A model generated the notes under the pieces. The model searched no databases, was not told the DNA's origin, and saw only the letters and a program-made list of their open reading frames with translations. Made by a program: the position numbers and the translations under genes. A DNA stretch of 44,595 nt, from assembly GCA_043816955.1 (NCBI GenBank), contig JBDRHL010000091.1, forward strand, positions 1 to 44,595, written 5' to 3'. Positions 1 through 7,345 of the stretch are shown here, piece by piece. The stretch's first letter is position 1; the number at the start of each line of letters is the position of its first letter. This DNA is from JBDRHL01 sp043816955 (GTDB taxonomy: Bacteria > Planctomycetota > Phycisphaerae > Sedimentisphaerales > CAYZTY01).

Positions 1-111
1 GGTAAGCTTTTTTATCGACTACTACAGCAGGCAGTATCTGTGGAGCCGATGACTTACGGACGGCTTCTCAAACATGAGCGACAGCCAAAATCTGAAATGC
101 ACAATATATAG
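1..111 (+). CDS. C-terminal 36 codons of an unidentified ORF, cut by the window edge
   Basis: Frame 1 is open from the first base to a TAG at 109-111. It encodes 36 residues beginning GKLFYRLLQQAVSVEP and ending KSEMHNI. The stretch has the aromatic and basic character of a transposase or recombinase tail, but I cannot assign a family. The start lies outside the window. It could be chance, although 36 open codons with plausible composition favour a real gene end. If it is a transposase, the cassette that starts at 585 would sit beside a mobile element. Confidence 0.3.
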   Translation, partial: GKLFYRLLQQAVSVEPMTYGRLLKHERQPKSEMHNI

Positions 112-388
112 AGCCAACTGGAGCTAAGGAGATACCCCCTATCACCCATATCAAATTCAACTTCTAAAAGTGACAGTTGTCCTCCAACGGTCAGTTTACA
201 TTACATTCTACCAGCCAATTTTGCAAGACAATTAGGGCCAAGCTGTGCTATTTTGACGGGTGCTGAATTTTATATCCCTATAAAGGGAACATTGAGATTC
301 GGGGTTATGATAAAAAAAGATATTTTTGACCTGATGTTAGATAAAAAGTGAATTATGAGTATATTGTTGTAAAAATCAGACAAAAAGC

Positions 389-416
389 TTGCATTTTTCT
401 GATTTTATGGTAAAAT
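389..416 (+). promoter_or_regulatory. Possible sigma-70 promoter of the cassette, overlapped by a dyad
   Basis: TTGCAT (389-394) and TAAAAT (411-416) are separated by 16 nt. The -35 box lies inside an imperfect dyad whose arms AAAATCAG and CTGATTTT are at 372-379 and 399-406, with further A and T runs pairing inside. A second dyad, CATGTTTG and CAAACATG (423-430 and 439-446), would fall at about +1 to +25. Both are placed where a repressor could act. The transcript would have a leader of about 160 nt before 585. Both hexamers are only fair matches. Confidence 0.3.
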
Positions 417-422
417 ACCCCC

Positions 423-446
423 CATGTTTGGCAGGAATCAAACATG
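423..446. repeat. 8-bp inverted repeat with 8-nt spacer
   Basis: CATGTTTG at 423-430 is perfectly complementary to CAAACATG at 439-446, with spacer gcaggaat. It could be an operator for a dimeric regulator, possibly the HTH protein encoded at 585, or an RNA hairpin near the 5' end of the cassette transcript. It has no U-run and so does not look like a terminator. Confidence 0.4.
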
Positions 447-584
447 AGAGTCTATCCGGGGTGAATGAAATCAGGCCAGGGGCTGTCATTCTTATTCCGC
501 GGGATATTGACTCAGGCACCAGCGACTCACTTGCGCAGTGCCATACATAAGTATTGTGGGTGATTTTGTAGGAAAGAGAGGGCG

Positions 585-1076
585 ATGAAACATTTCCAGT
601 TAGAAAATCCGGATAATCTCCCTGAAAGCTCTGCAACTATCAGGCAGTGGCAGCGGGACCGTTTGGAAGTACTGCGGAGCCGGATGGATCTGCTCAGTGG
701 ACGAGATAAGGTTCTCATGGAGATGTATTTTGAGCGCGGGGCAAGTTTTCGGCAATTGGCGATGATTGCGGGTCTGAATGAAGTTACGATTGCCCGGCAA
801 ATCCGTAAACTTGTGCGTCGTTTGCTGGATGGTGACTATATAACCTGCCTTCGGCGACAGGAACATCTGACACCATTTGAGCTGAAAGTAGCTTGTGATC
901 ATATGCTGGGCGGTCTTTCACAGAAGCGCATCGCAGAGAAGCAGGACTGTACGATCTACCGAGTACGGGCGACGCTTAAGCGACTTGAGCATATAGTACA
1001 GGTACCAGTGGAACAACTAGTTAAGACAGGGACGGATTCAAATATTAGAGATCGTTTAGTAAAGACCAGGGAGTAA
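585..1076 (+). CDS. Small protein with sigma-70 region 4-like HTH, first gene of the cassette
   Basis: 163 aa, with no sigma region 2. Residues about 36-80 (LSGRDKVLMEMYFERGAS then QLAMIAGLNEVTIARQI) have the layout of sigma-70 region 4, an HTH that reads -35 elements. A second HTH-like unit follows at about 96-135 (LTPFELKVACDHMLGG then SQKRIAEKQ). Two HTH units without the core-binding region suggest a DNA-binding regulator or a phage late-transcription factor rather than a full sigma factor. The ATG at 585 is preceded by GGAAAGAGAGGG. The stop is one base before the TTG of the ABC ATPase gene, so the two are surely co-transcribed. Role in cassette control is inference. Confidence 0.7.
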   Translation: MKHFQLENPDNLPESSATIRQWQRDRLEVLRSRMDLLSGRDKVLMEMYFERGASFRQLAMIAGLNEVTIARQIRKLVRRLLDGDYITCLRRQEHLTPFELKVACDHMLGGLSQKRIAEKQDCTIYRVRATLKRLEHIVQVPVEQLVKTGTDSNIRDRLVKTRE

Positions 1077-1077
1077 T

Positions 1078-1767
1078 TTGGGTAAATACAACATTGAGAG
1101 ACGGTTCCCCTGGGAGGGGAGAATCACCGAAAAAAGTGCAGCAGTAATGAAGATGTTCGGAGTTGATGTCAAAAGGCTGCAAGAGTCAACAATATGTCAT
1201 CGGTGCGAAGTGGAGATAAGCAAGGGGGAGGTTTGCTACATAACGGGGGCAAGTGGTTCGGGTAAAAGTCTTTTGCTGAGAGAGTTATATCAGGCAGTCA
1301 ACAGTGAGGGACGGATCAACCTGGAAGAGATTGATTTTCCTCAAGGTACGAGCGTTGTTGATTGTATCGCGGGGAATTTTTATGAGTCGCTTCAAACGCT
1401 TAGTGCAGCAGGACTAAGCGATATCTTATGCGTGCTCAATGAGCCGAGGTATTTAAGTGAGGGACAGAAGTATCGCCTGCGTCTTGCGATGGCATTGTGT
1501 AGTGGTGCGAAGATGATTTTCGCGGACGAGTTCTGTTCTAACCTGGACAGGATTACGGCAGCGGTGATAGCTTATAATATTCGTAAATATGCCGACAGGT
1601 ATGGGGTTGGGTTTGTTCTGGCAAGCAGTCATGAGGACATAGTCGGAGATTTATCGCCCGATGTTTTGATTTTCAAACAACTCAACGGGTCTGCCAGAGT
1701 GGTGTATCGTGAGAATCGCGACCAATGGAAAGGTGATGAGCAACTGCAGTGTTACGAAACATCTTGA
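1078..1767 (+). CDS. Stand-alone ABC-type ATPase (COG2401-like ATPase half)
   Basis: 229 aa with a complete set of ABC motifs: Walker A GASGSGKS (57-64), signature LSEGQ (126-130), Walker B MIFADE (146-151) and switch histidine in ASSHED (H185). There is no membrane domain and no permease gene nearby, so it is not a transporter subunit. The next gene is a GNAT acetyltransferase overlapping it. This pair matches the two domains of COG2401, known as an ABC ATPase fused to an acetyltransferase and of unresolved function. Here they are separate proteins. The start is TTG at 1078, preceded by CAGGGAG; no ATG lies upstream of the Walker A in this frame. The context suggests ATP-driven work on DNA or on packaging, which is inference. 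Confidence 0.8.
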   Translation: MGKYNIERRFPWEGRITEKSAAVMKMFGVDVKRLQESTICHRCEVEISKGEVCYITGASGSGKSLLLRELYQAVNSEGRINLEEIDFPQGTSVVDCIAGNFYESLQTLSAAGLSDILCVLNEPRYLSEGQKYRLRLAMALCSGAKMIFADEFCSNLDRITAAVIAYNIRKYADRYGVGFVLASSHEDIVGDLSPDVLIFKQLNGSARVVYRENRDQWKGDEQLQCYETS

Positions 1768-2482
1768 GATAGTACGCGGCGGACTGAGTGAGTATCGTCA
1801 ATTAAGTCATTTTCACTATCGTGATAGTAAGATGGGACCTTATGTGGCGATATTCGCAATGAAGGATACGCGTGTTATTCGCAGCCATTTTGATGACGTT
1901 GTGGGTGTGATTGTTTATTCAATGCCCACCTGTGGACTTGAACTGCGCGGGGTTGCGACGGGAAAGCTGTTTGAAGGGTTCGACAGAAGTACCAGGCTCG
2001 AGCAGATTAACAAAAAGATTCGGTGCATAAGGCGAGTGATAATTGAGCCGAGGTATCGCGGCCTTGGTCTTGCAGCGAGGTTGGTTCGCCAGACAATGCC
2101 GAAGCTGGGTGTACCGATTATAGAATCGCTTGCTGTGATGGGCAGGGTGAATCCCTTTTTTGAAAAGGCAGGAATGAAGATGTATAGCGCTGTGATGCCG
2201 GCACACACACTGCGGCTGAAAGAGGCGCTATCAATGGTGGGAATTGAGGAGCGGGAGTTTGTTGATCCGGCAGCGGTTCAGCACAAGCTTGATTATCTCG
2301 GGCAAAGTGAATCAGGCTTTATTGAAGGAGAAATACTTGATTTTATACAAAACTATGGTAAGCGCCGGTTAATGGAGAGGGGCCTTGAGCGGACGAGATT
2401 TGTACTCAGTAAGCTGAATTTCAGGCCTGTGTATTATATTTGGTTCAACCCAGCCGCAATGGGGGAGATTTCCATTTTGTGA
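1736..2482 (+). CDS. GNAT-family N-acetyltransferase (COG2401-like acetyltransferase half)
   Basis: 248 aa from the ATG at 1736, which follows GGAAAGG with 2 nt spacing. A GTG at 1709 in the same frame would add nine residues. The acetyl-CoA loop is clear: RRVIIEPRYRGLGLA with R/Q-x-x-G-x-G at about 106-111, followed by a typical helix and PFFEKAGM (about 140-147), the usual GNAT beta5-alpha4 region. The first 32 nt overlap the ABC ATPase gene, which suggests translational coupling and fixed stoichiometry. The N-terminal 95 residues and C-terminal 90 residues are not recognised. The substrate is unknown. Protein lysine acetylation or nucleotide modification are both possible. Confidence 0.75.
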   Translation: MSNCSVTKHLEIVRGGLSEYRQLSHFHYRDSKMGPYVAIFAMKDTRVIRSHFDDVVGVIVYSMPTCGLELRGVATGKLFEGFDRSTRLEQINKKIRCIRRVIIEPRYRGLGLAARLVRQTMPKLGVPIIESLAVMGRVNPFFEKAGMKMYSAVMPAHTLRLKEALSMVGIEEREFVDPAAVQHKLDYLGQSESGFIEGEILDFIQNYGKRRLMERGLERTRFVLSKLNFRPVYYIWFNPAAMGEISIL

Positions 2483-2503
2483 GAGTGGTTTTAAGGAGCG
2501 ACG

Positions 2504-3145
2504 ATGGGCAATTCGATTAAATCTATCGAGCTTGCAAAGCTTATTGAGCATCCGGAAAATACCAACCGAATGAACAAATCAACGTTCGAAAAACTGGTCA
2601 GGCATATATCGCGGAGTGGTTTTTACGAGCCGGTAATAGTTCGAACGCATCCGGTTCAGGAAGGTTTTTTTGAAATTATCAACGGACATCATAGAGTAAA
2701 AGCGCTTCATAAGCTGGGCTGTACCGTAGTTGATTGTGTTTTGTGGGAGGTGGATGACAACGATACAAGGCTGCTGCTTGCAACTCTTAACAGGCTTTGC
2801 GGTAAAGATGATGTTCATAATAAGGCGCTGTTGTATAAAAGGCTGAATGAGAAGTTTGACAGCAGCAGCCTCAGTAAGCTTCTTGTAGAAAACAAAAGTA
2901 AAATTGAAAAGCTTGTTTCCTCAGTGAACTGCCGGTCAGTTCTGCCGGTTGACGTAAAGTATGACATGCCGCAGGCGGAGGTTTTTTTTGTTGATGCCGA
3001 ACAGCACCGGATAGTTGAGGAAGCCCTTGACCTGGCGGCACAGGATTCGAAGGAAAACAGCAAAGCAAAGCAGCGAGCACACGCGCTTACCAGGATAGCA
3101 AAAGCATACATAGACGACAACAGGAAGATAGGCAAACAGGTTTAA
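2504..3145 (+). CDS. ParB/Srx-fold (ParB-like nuclease domain) protein
   Basis: 213 aa. Residues 6-85 form a ParB-like N-terminal domain: SIELAKLIEHPENTNRMN, a segment YEPVIVRTHP, and the box II-type motif IINGHHRVKALHKLG (about 58-72), corresponding to the GERR-x-RA box that binds CTP or ATP in ParB-type proteins. The C-terminal half is charged and helical and lacks the usual ParB HTH and dimer domain. That points to the phage-type ParB-like proteins often encoded near terminases, not chromosomal ParB. The start ATG at 2504 has a strong AAGGAG site. It lies 21 nt after the GNAT gene and 12 nt before the next one. DNA nicking, DNA binding or nucleotide hydrolysis are all possible. Confidence 0.75.
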   Translation: MGNSIKSIELAKLIEHPENTNRMNKSTFEKLVRHISRSGFYEPVIVRTHPVQEGFFEIINGHHRVKALHKLGCTVVDCVLWEVDDNDTRLLLATLNRLCGKDDVHNKALLYKRLNEKFDSSSLSKLLVENKSKIEKLVSSVNCRSVLPVDVKYDMPQAEVFFVDAEQHRIVEEALDLAAQDSKENSKAKQRAHALTRIAKAYIDDNRKIGKQV

Positions 3146-3157
3146 TGAGGCAATTAT

Positions 3158-3598
3158 ATGTCCAAGAAAGACAACCAACTAACAAAGCGGCAGAGAGCCG
3201 TTGTACATGATTTGTTTAATTCACAGATGGATGAGATGGAGGTGCTGGCCAAGCATGGGCTGAGTCTGCGGATATATCGCAAATGGCTGGAGAACGAGCG
3301 ATTCCGACAGGAACTCGAGTTTTATATTGAAGCCAACAGGCGTCAGTCACGGCTGATAATTGCCCGGTATGCCCCGTTTGCCGCGGCAAAACTTGTTGAA
3401 CTGGCTGAATCAAGCAGTGGTGAAACATCGCGAAAGGCGTGCATGGAAATTATTACAGCTGATGGAGATATAAAAAAGGTCGCGGGTACTAAGCCACTTG
3501 ATGCCACAGAAAGACCCGCCGAGGAACAGTCCTGCCTGAGTGATGACAAGATGAGCAAACTTCTGGCGGTTTTGGCTGAAGACAGTGCAGAGCAGTAA
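3158..3598 (+). CDS. Probable terminase small subunit (HTH protein)
   Basis: 146 aa. The N-terminal 50 residues (QLTKRQRAVVHDLFN, then EVLAKHGLSLRIYRKWLENE) form an HTH of the kind found in phage small terminase subunits, which recognise the packaging site. Residues 55-100 are helical with an AAAKLVELAESSSGETSRKA segment typical of the oligomerisation part of these proteins. The C-terminus is acidic. GAGG sits 8 nt before the ATG. Its position directly before the large terminase gene (52 nt gap) is the classic TerS-TerL order. The family call rests on pattern and position. Confidence 0.65.
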   Translation: MSKKDNQLTKRQRAVVHDLFNSQMDEMEVLAKHGLSLRIYRKWLENERFRQELEFYIEANRRQSRLIIARYAPFAAAKLVELAESSSGETSRKACMEIITADGDIKKVAGTKPLDATERPAEEQSCLSDDKMSKLLAVLAEDSAEQ

Positions 3599-3650
3599 GA
3601 TAAAAAGGACCCAACAAGGACAGGTTTTTACAAGCGAGTGAAGAGGCAAG

Positions 3651-5141
3651 ATGACTAAAGAACCCTTAAAGCTGGACGGTGTAGATAAGGATCGGGCGAT
3701 TCAGATTTATTCTGTGCTTCGTGAAAAGTGGCCGAATACGAGAACCGATTTGCACAATTATTTGAAAGTTTTTCTCGATGTGGACGTGCCGGATCAGAGT
3801 ATTTGTGCCGAACACAAGAGCCCGATGGATTATCTTTGTCATTGTTTTTTTTCAGATTTCGATAAAAGCGACAGAGGAAATAATGATGCGGTGATCTGGG
3901 CAAATCGCGGTGGAGGGAAAACGGAACTGGGTGCGATAGCGACGCTTCTTGATTGTATCTTCAAGAAAGGCTGTCAGGTTCGTATACTTGGCGGATCACT
4001 CGAACAGTCAAACAGGATGTATGAGTATTTGAAAGGGTTTATTCATGGGTGCTATGAGTGGGCGCTTGCAGGGCCTGTGAAGAATCGCAAATGCGTTTTC
4101 AAAAACGGTTCCGCTGTCGAGGTGCTGACGCAATCGGCGACTAGTGTTCGCGGCACTCATGTGCAGAAGCTCCGCTGCGACGAGGTCGAGCTGTTTGATA
4201 ATGAGGTCTTTGCCGCGGCACAGTTTGTGCCACACAGCAGGGAGGGCGTAAATGCGGCCTTGGAGATGATAAGCACAATGCATCGGCCTTATGGATTAAT
4301 GCAGAAGATTATCTCGCAGGCAAAGGCTAATGGTACAGCGATTTTCAAATGGTGTGTGTGGGAGGTAATCGAACAATGTCGCGACAGGAGTTGCAGTCGG
4401 TGTGTACTGGCAGAGGACTGCCGGGGCAAAGCGAAGAAGTGCAAGGGGTATTTGAGAATTGATGACTGTATCGCACAGATGAAACGCAGCAGCAGATCAG
4501 GCTGGGAAACGGAGATGCTTTGCATGAGGCCGAGTGTGGAAAATGTTGTGTTTTCCGATTTTGATCCATCAATTCATGTCAGGCTGGTTGATTATGATGC
4601 AAATCTTCCTTTATATCGTTCGCTGGATTTCGGTTTTGTGAATCCATTTGTGTGCCTGTGGATTCAGGTGGATGGCAGCAACTGTGTGCGGGTGATTGAC
4701 GAATACGTTCGCAGTAGAGCGATTATTGCCAGCCACGCTGAGCAGATAAAGCAGCGAATGCCCTGCGGCGAAGAGACGGTCGCAGGTACCTTCTGCGATC
4801 CTGCGGGCGCTGGAGCGAACGATGTTACCGGCACGAGCGCCGTGCGGGAGCTGCGAGAGATGGGCATCCGGGTTCGCTATCGGCCAAGCTCGATACTTGC
4901 AGGTGTGGAGCTCATCCGCAGGTCGCTTCGCAACGGCGCAGGACAGAGCAGTCTTATTATCTCTCCAAAGTGTGGCAGGCTGATTGAGGCGATGCAGTGT
5001 TATCATTACCCGGACAACCCGGCTGGGAACAACGCTGAACTTCCATTAAAAGACGGCCTGTACGACCATCCCATCGACGCTTTACGGTACTTTTTCATCA
5101 ATTACACCAGCTCCGCCAAAACCACCACAAGGAGATATTAA
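3651..5141 (+). CDS. Phage-type terminase large subunit (ATPase-nuclease)
   Basis: 496 aa, a normal TerL length. It is a DNA-translocating ATPase that packages DNA and cuts it with an RNase H-like nuclease. Walker A is ANRGGGKT (84-91) and Walker B ends in LRCDE (D177, E178). The nuclease acidic residues are in SLDFGF (D326), VIDEY (D350/E351), TFCDPAG (D383) and YDHPIDALRY (D472, D476), so all active sites look intact. Between the domains is a cysteine cluster (C243, C248, C251, C257, C264, C273), also seen in some phage TerL proteins and possibly metal-binding. No portal, protease or capsid gene follows; the next gene is an aldo/keto reductase. An intact motor without a virion suggests a remnant prophage or a domesticated module. 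Confidence 0.85.
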   Translation: MTKEPLKLDGVDKDRAIQIYSVLREKWPNTRTDLHNYLKVFLDVDVPDQSICAEHKSPMDYLCHCFFSDFDKSDRGNNDAVIWANRGGGKTELGAIATLLDCIFKKGCQVRILGGSLEQSNRMYEYLKGFIHGCYEWALAGPVKNRKCVFKNGSAVEVLTQSATSVRGTHVQKLRCDEVELFDNEVFAAAQFVPHSREGVNAALEMISTMHRPYGLMQKIISQAKANGTAIFKWCVWEVIEQCRDRSCSRCVLAEDCRGKAKKCKGYLRIDDCIAQMKRSSRSGWETEMLCMRPSVENVVFSDFDPSIHVRLVDYDANLPLYRSLDFGFVNPFVCLWIQVDGSNCVRVIDEYVRSRAIIASHAEQIKQRMPCGEETVAGTFCDPAGAGANDVTGTSAVRELREMGIRVRYRPSSILAGVELIRRSLRNGAGQSSLIISPKCGRLIEAMQCYHYPDNPAGNNAELPLKDGLYDHPIDALRYFFINYTSSAKTTTRRY

Positions 5142-5206
5142 AATCTGTTGCATTTCATTGCTGGGTGTTTGATAATAATTTCAATTGTTTCCTAGAAGAT
5201 ACTGTC

Positions 5207-6187
5207 ATGAAAATCGGTCGGCGGGAATTTATCAAGTTATGCGGGCTGATCGGCGCTAAGGTGCTCCTTCTGCCGAGTTCATCATGCACGCTCCGGAAAA
5301 ACAAGCCAAGCAAAGCTGAATCAGCAGGTCTGATGCCGAAACACACGCTCGGCAAAACGGGCAGGAAAGTTTCGATCATCGGTGTTGGCGGAATGGCGAT
5401 GGCAAAGCTCGACCAGCAGTACGTCAACCGCTTCATGGCAAAAAGCATCGAACTTGGTATAAATTATTTCGATGTCGCGCCGACATACGGTGATTCTGAA
5501 ATCAAATACGGCAAAGCGCTCAAACCTTACTGCAAAGACATCTTCCTCGCGTGCAAGACTACCGAGCGCACAGCGGCAGGGGCAAAGAAAGAGCTTGACC
5601 GATCGCTCGAAAGACTCCAGACCGACCATCTTGATCTGTACCAGTTCCACGCAATCAACAACCTCGAAAAAGATGTGGACGTTATCTTCGGCAAAGGCGG
5701 CGCTCTGGAAACATTTCTCGATGCCCGTCGCAACGGCATCATCCGCTCCATCGGCTTTTCATCGCATTCCGATAAGGCAGCGCTCGAAGCAATGCGGCGG
5801 TTCGATTTTGACACGATAATGTTCCCGGTAAACTTTGCCGCTCAGTACAAAGCAAATTTCGTCGCAGATGTCGCGGCTGAAGCAAAGAAACGCGGTGTCG
5901 GCCTAATCGCGATAAAGTCACTTGCCTATCAGCGCTGGCCAAAAGATGCAGACACAAGCAAATATCCTACCTGCTGGTATCAACCGATCGATACTCCTGA
6001 ACTGGCAAAGTTGGCCCTCGCATGGTCATACGCACAGGGAGCCGATGCAATACTGCCGCCTGGCGATGCAGGCCTTGTCCGCTTGGCAATGGGCCTTGCA
6101 CCTCAGGCACTCAGGACAGACCCGAAGGAATTCACAAAGCTGCGTGAAATCGCCGACACCATCGAACACCCCATCTTCCCGACATAG
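5207..6187 (+). CDS. Tat-signal aldo/keto reductase
   Basis: 326 aa from the ATG at 5207; an in-frame ATG at 5165 would add 14 residues ahead of the signal. The N-terminus MKIGRREFIKLCGLIG is a twin-arginine signal, followed by a possible lipobox ending at C27 (LLPSSSC). The enzyme is therefore probably exported folded and perhaps lipid-anchored. The aldo/keto reductase barrel begins at HTLGKTGRKVS. The catalytic tetrad is visible as D and Y in YFDVAPTYGDSE, K in LACKTT and H in YQFHAIN. It uses NAD(P)H to reduce carbonyls or oxidise sugars; the substrate is unknown. Tat-AKRs of this type are common in planctomycetes. It follows the terminase gene by 65 nt, with only a weak ribosome binding site. 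Confidence 0.85.
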   Translation: MKIGRREFIKLCGLIGAKVLLLPSSSCTLRKNKPSKAESAGLMPKHTLGKTGRKVSIIGVGGMAMAKLDQQYVNRFMAKSIELGINYFDVAPTYGDSEIKYGKALKPYCKDIFLACKTTERTAAGAKKELDRSLERLQTDHLDLYQFHAINNLEKDVDVIFGKGGALETFLDARRNGIIRSIGFSSHSDKAALEAMRRFDFDTIMFPVNFAAQYKANFVADVAAEAKKRGVGLIAIKSLAYQRWPKDADTSKYPTCWYQPIDTPELAKLALAWSYAQGADAILPPGDAGLVRLAMGLAPQALRTDPKEFTKLREIADTIEHPIFPT

Positions 6188-6195
6188 CTAAGAGC

Positions 6196-6226
6196 CCGTG
6201 GCCCACACGGAAAGGTTTATTGGGCC
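6196..6226. terminator. Overlapping hairpins between two convergent genes
   Basis: Between and over the convergent ends of the reductase and rlmN genes, CCGTG (6196-6200) pairs with CACGG (6206-6210), and alternatively GGCCCA (6200-6205) with TGGGCC (6221-6226). T-rich sequence follows on the plus strand (tgtttgtttt). This could act as a weak terminator for the plus-strand transcript. The stems are short. Confidence 0.35.
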
Positions 6227-7263
6227 TGTTTGTTTTCGAGTAGGGTTGAACCTAGCTGGCCGCAGGCGGCTTTGATGTTTCTGCCGCGTTTGTAACGGAT
6301 ATGAACCTCTCTGCCTGATTCACTGAGGACATCGCGAAACACTTTTATCTTATCCCTTGGGCTTGCGGAAAATTCACATCCGGTGTGCGGATTGTATTCG
6401 ATGAGATTAATATTGGCTTTTATATCCTTAATTAATCGGCAAAGTTTTTGAGCATCTTCACTGCTGTCATTGAGGCCGTTTATCATAATATATTCGAACG
6501 TTACTCTTCTGCCTGTTCTTCGCTGATACGTTTTTATCGCTTTTATAAGAGCAGGCAGCGGGTAAGTGTTGTTAATCGCCATAAGTTTCGAGCGGGTACT
6601 GTCGTTGGCAGCATTTAATGATACGGCAAGGCGTATCTGCAATTTTTCCTCAGCCAGCTTCTCTATGCCCTGTAGAATTCCACAGGTCGAAATCGTTATG
6701 TGTCTTGCGCCGATATCCAGGCCGGCAGGATCATTAAGGATATGAACGGACTTCATGACTGCCTGGTAATTATCCATTGGCTCGCCCATCCCCATATAAA
6801 CAACATTATTGATTTTGCCCTGCTGTCTGCTAATGGCGATTACCTGGTCGACGATTTCGCCTGCGGTCAGATTGCGTTTGAATTTCAGTTTGCCGGTCGC
6901 GCAGAATGCACAATTCATTTTGCATCCTGCCTGCGTACTGAGGCAAAGCGTCTTACGTTCGCTGTCAACCATGAGGACCGTTTCGATGCGATTGCCATCG
7001 CCCATTTCAAACAGGAATTTGGCTGTGCCGTCAGGGTCGGTAAAGGTTTCGAGGGTTTTAAGAGCCGAGATATAAAAACCCGCGTCGACGAGTTTTTTGC
7101 GTAATGCCCTCGGTAGAGGAGTAATATCATCAATTACATTTACGCCTTTAACGTGTATGAACGAAAAGATATACCCAGCCAGATACTTTTTACAATCAAG
7201 TGATTCGACGACAGACTGCAGTTCTGTCAAGGTATTGTTTTTGAGATCTTTAGCCGGCACCAT
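6217..7263 (-). CDS. rlmN: Dual-specificity 23S rRNA/tRNA adenine-C2 methyltransferase RlmN
   Basis: 348 aa from the ATG at 7263. A radical-SAM enzyme methylating C2 of adenosine in 23S rRNA and some tRNAs. The cluster motif is QAGCKMNCAFCATG (C114, C118, C121), preceded by an RlmN N-terminal domain (EMGDGNRIETVLM). GEPMDNY and the segment TISTCGI are typical of the family, and the C-terminal NIKAACGQLGS holds the resolving cysteine. An in-frame ATG at 7296 exists, but a TATAAT (7270-7275) lies between the two starts and neither has a Shine-Dalgarno site. This favours the downstream start and a leaderless message. Confidence 0.95.
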   Translation of the reverse strand: MVPAKDLKNNTLTELQSVVESLDCKKYLAGYIFSFIHVKGVNVIDDITPLPRALRKKLVDAGFYISALKTLETFTDPDGTAKFLFEMGDGNRIETVLMVDSERKTLCLSTQAGCKMNCAFCATGKLKFKRNLTAGEIVDQVIAISRQQGKINNVVYMGMGEPMDNYQAVMKSVHILNDPAGLDIGARHITISTCGILQGIEKLAEEKLQIRLAVSLNAANDSTRSKLMAINNTYPLPALIKAIKTYQRRTGRRVTFEYIMINGLNDSSEDAQKLCRLIKDIKANINLIEYNPHTGCEFSASPRDKIKVFRDVLSESGREVHIRYKRGRNIKAACGQLGSTLLENKQAQ

Positions 7264-7269
7264 AAAAGG

Positions 7270-7299
7270 ATTATACCAAAAAAACGGTATTACCATGAA
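7270..7299 (-). promoter_or_regulatory. rlmN promoter next to the start codon
   Basis: On the minus strand TTCATG (7294-7299) and a perfect TATAAT (7270-7275) are 18 nt apart. Only six bases separate the -10 box from the ATG at 7263, so transcription should start at or within a base or two of the start codon. The -35 match is modest; the -10 is perfect. Confidence 0.5.
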
Positions 7300-7345
7300 G
7301 ATTTAGTTGGTTATTGAGGTTTTGTCATCTACTACGATATCCGGA

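Larger units (their letters stand above)
112..584. other. Non-coding stretch upstream of the terminase cassette
   Basis: No convincing gene of normal size is present. A 47-codon ORF (407-550, +) has no ribosome binding site. What stands out is local symmetry: an AT-rich dyad at 372-406 and an 8-bp perfect dyad at 423-446, next to a possible promoter at 389-416. The left part is more AT-rich than the genes that follow. The start of the 585 gene is preceded by a purine-rich ribosome binding site (ggaaagagaggg, 571-582). Confidence 0.5.

Noticed and set aside
407..550. 47-codon ORF upstream of the cassette
   Set aside because: It has no ribosome binding site and crosses a dyad; composition alone does not support it.
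376..636. 86-codon minus-strand ORF over the start of the HTH gene
   Set aside because: It overlaps the 5' end of a better-supported gene on the other strand and resembles no protein I know.
5157..5175. Extra copy of the repeat core near GCTGGGTGTTTGAT
   Set aside because: Only a short match to the core end, without the matching CCCAGC arm or hairpin.
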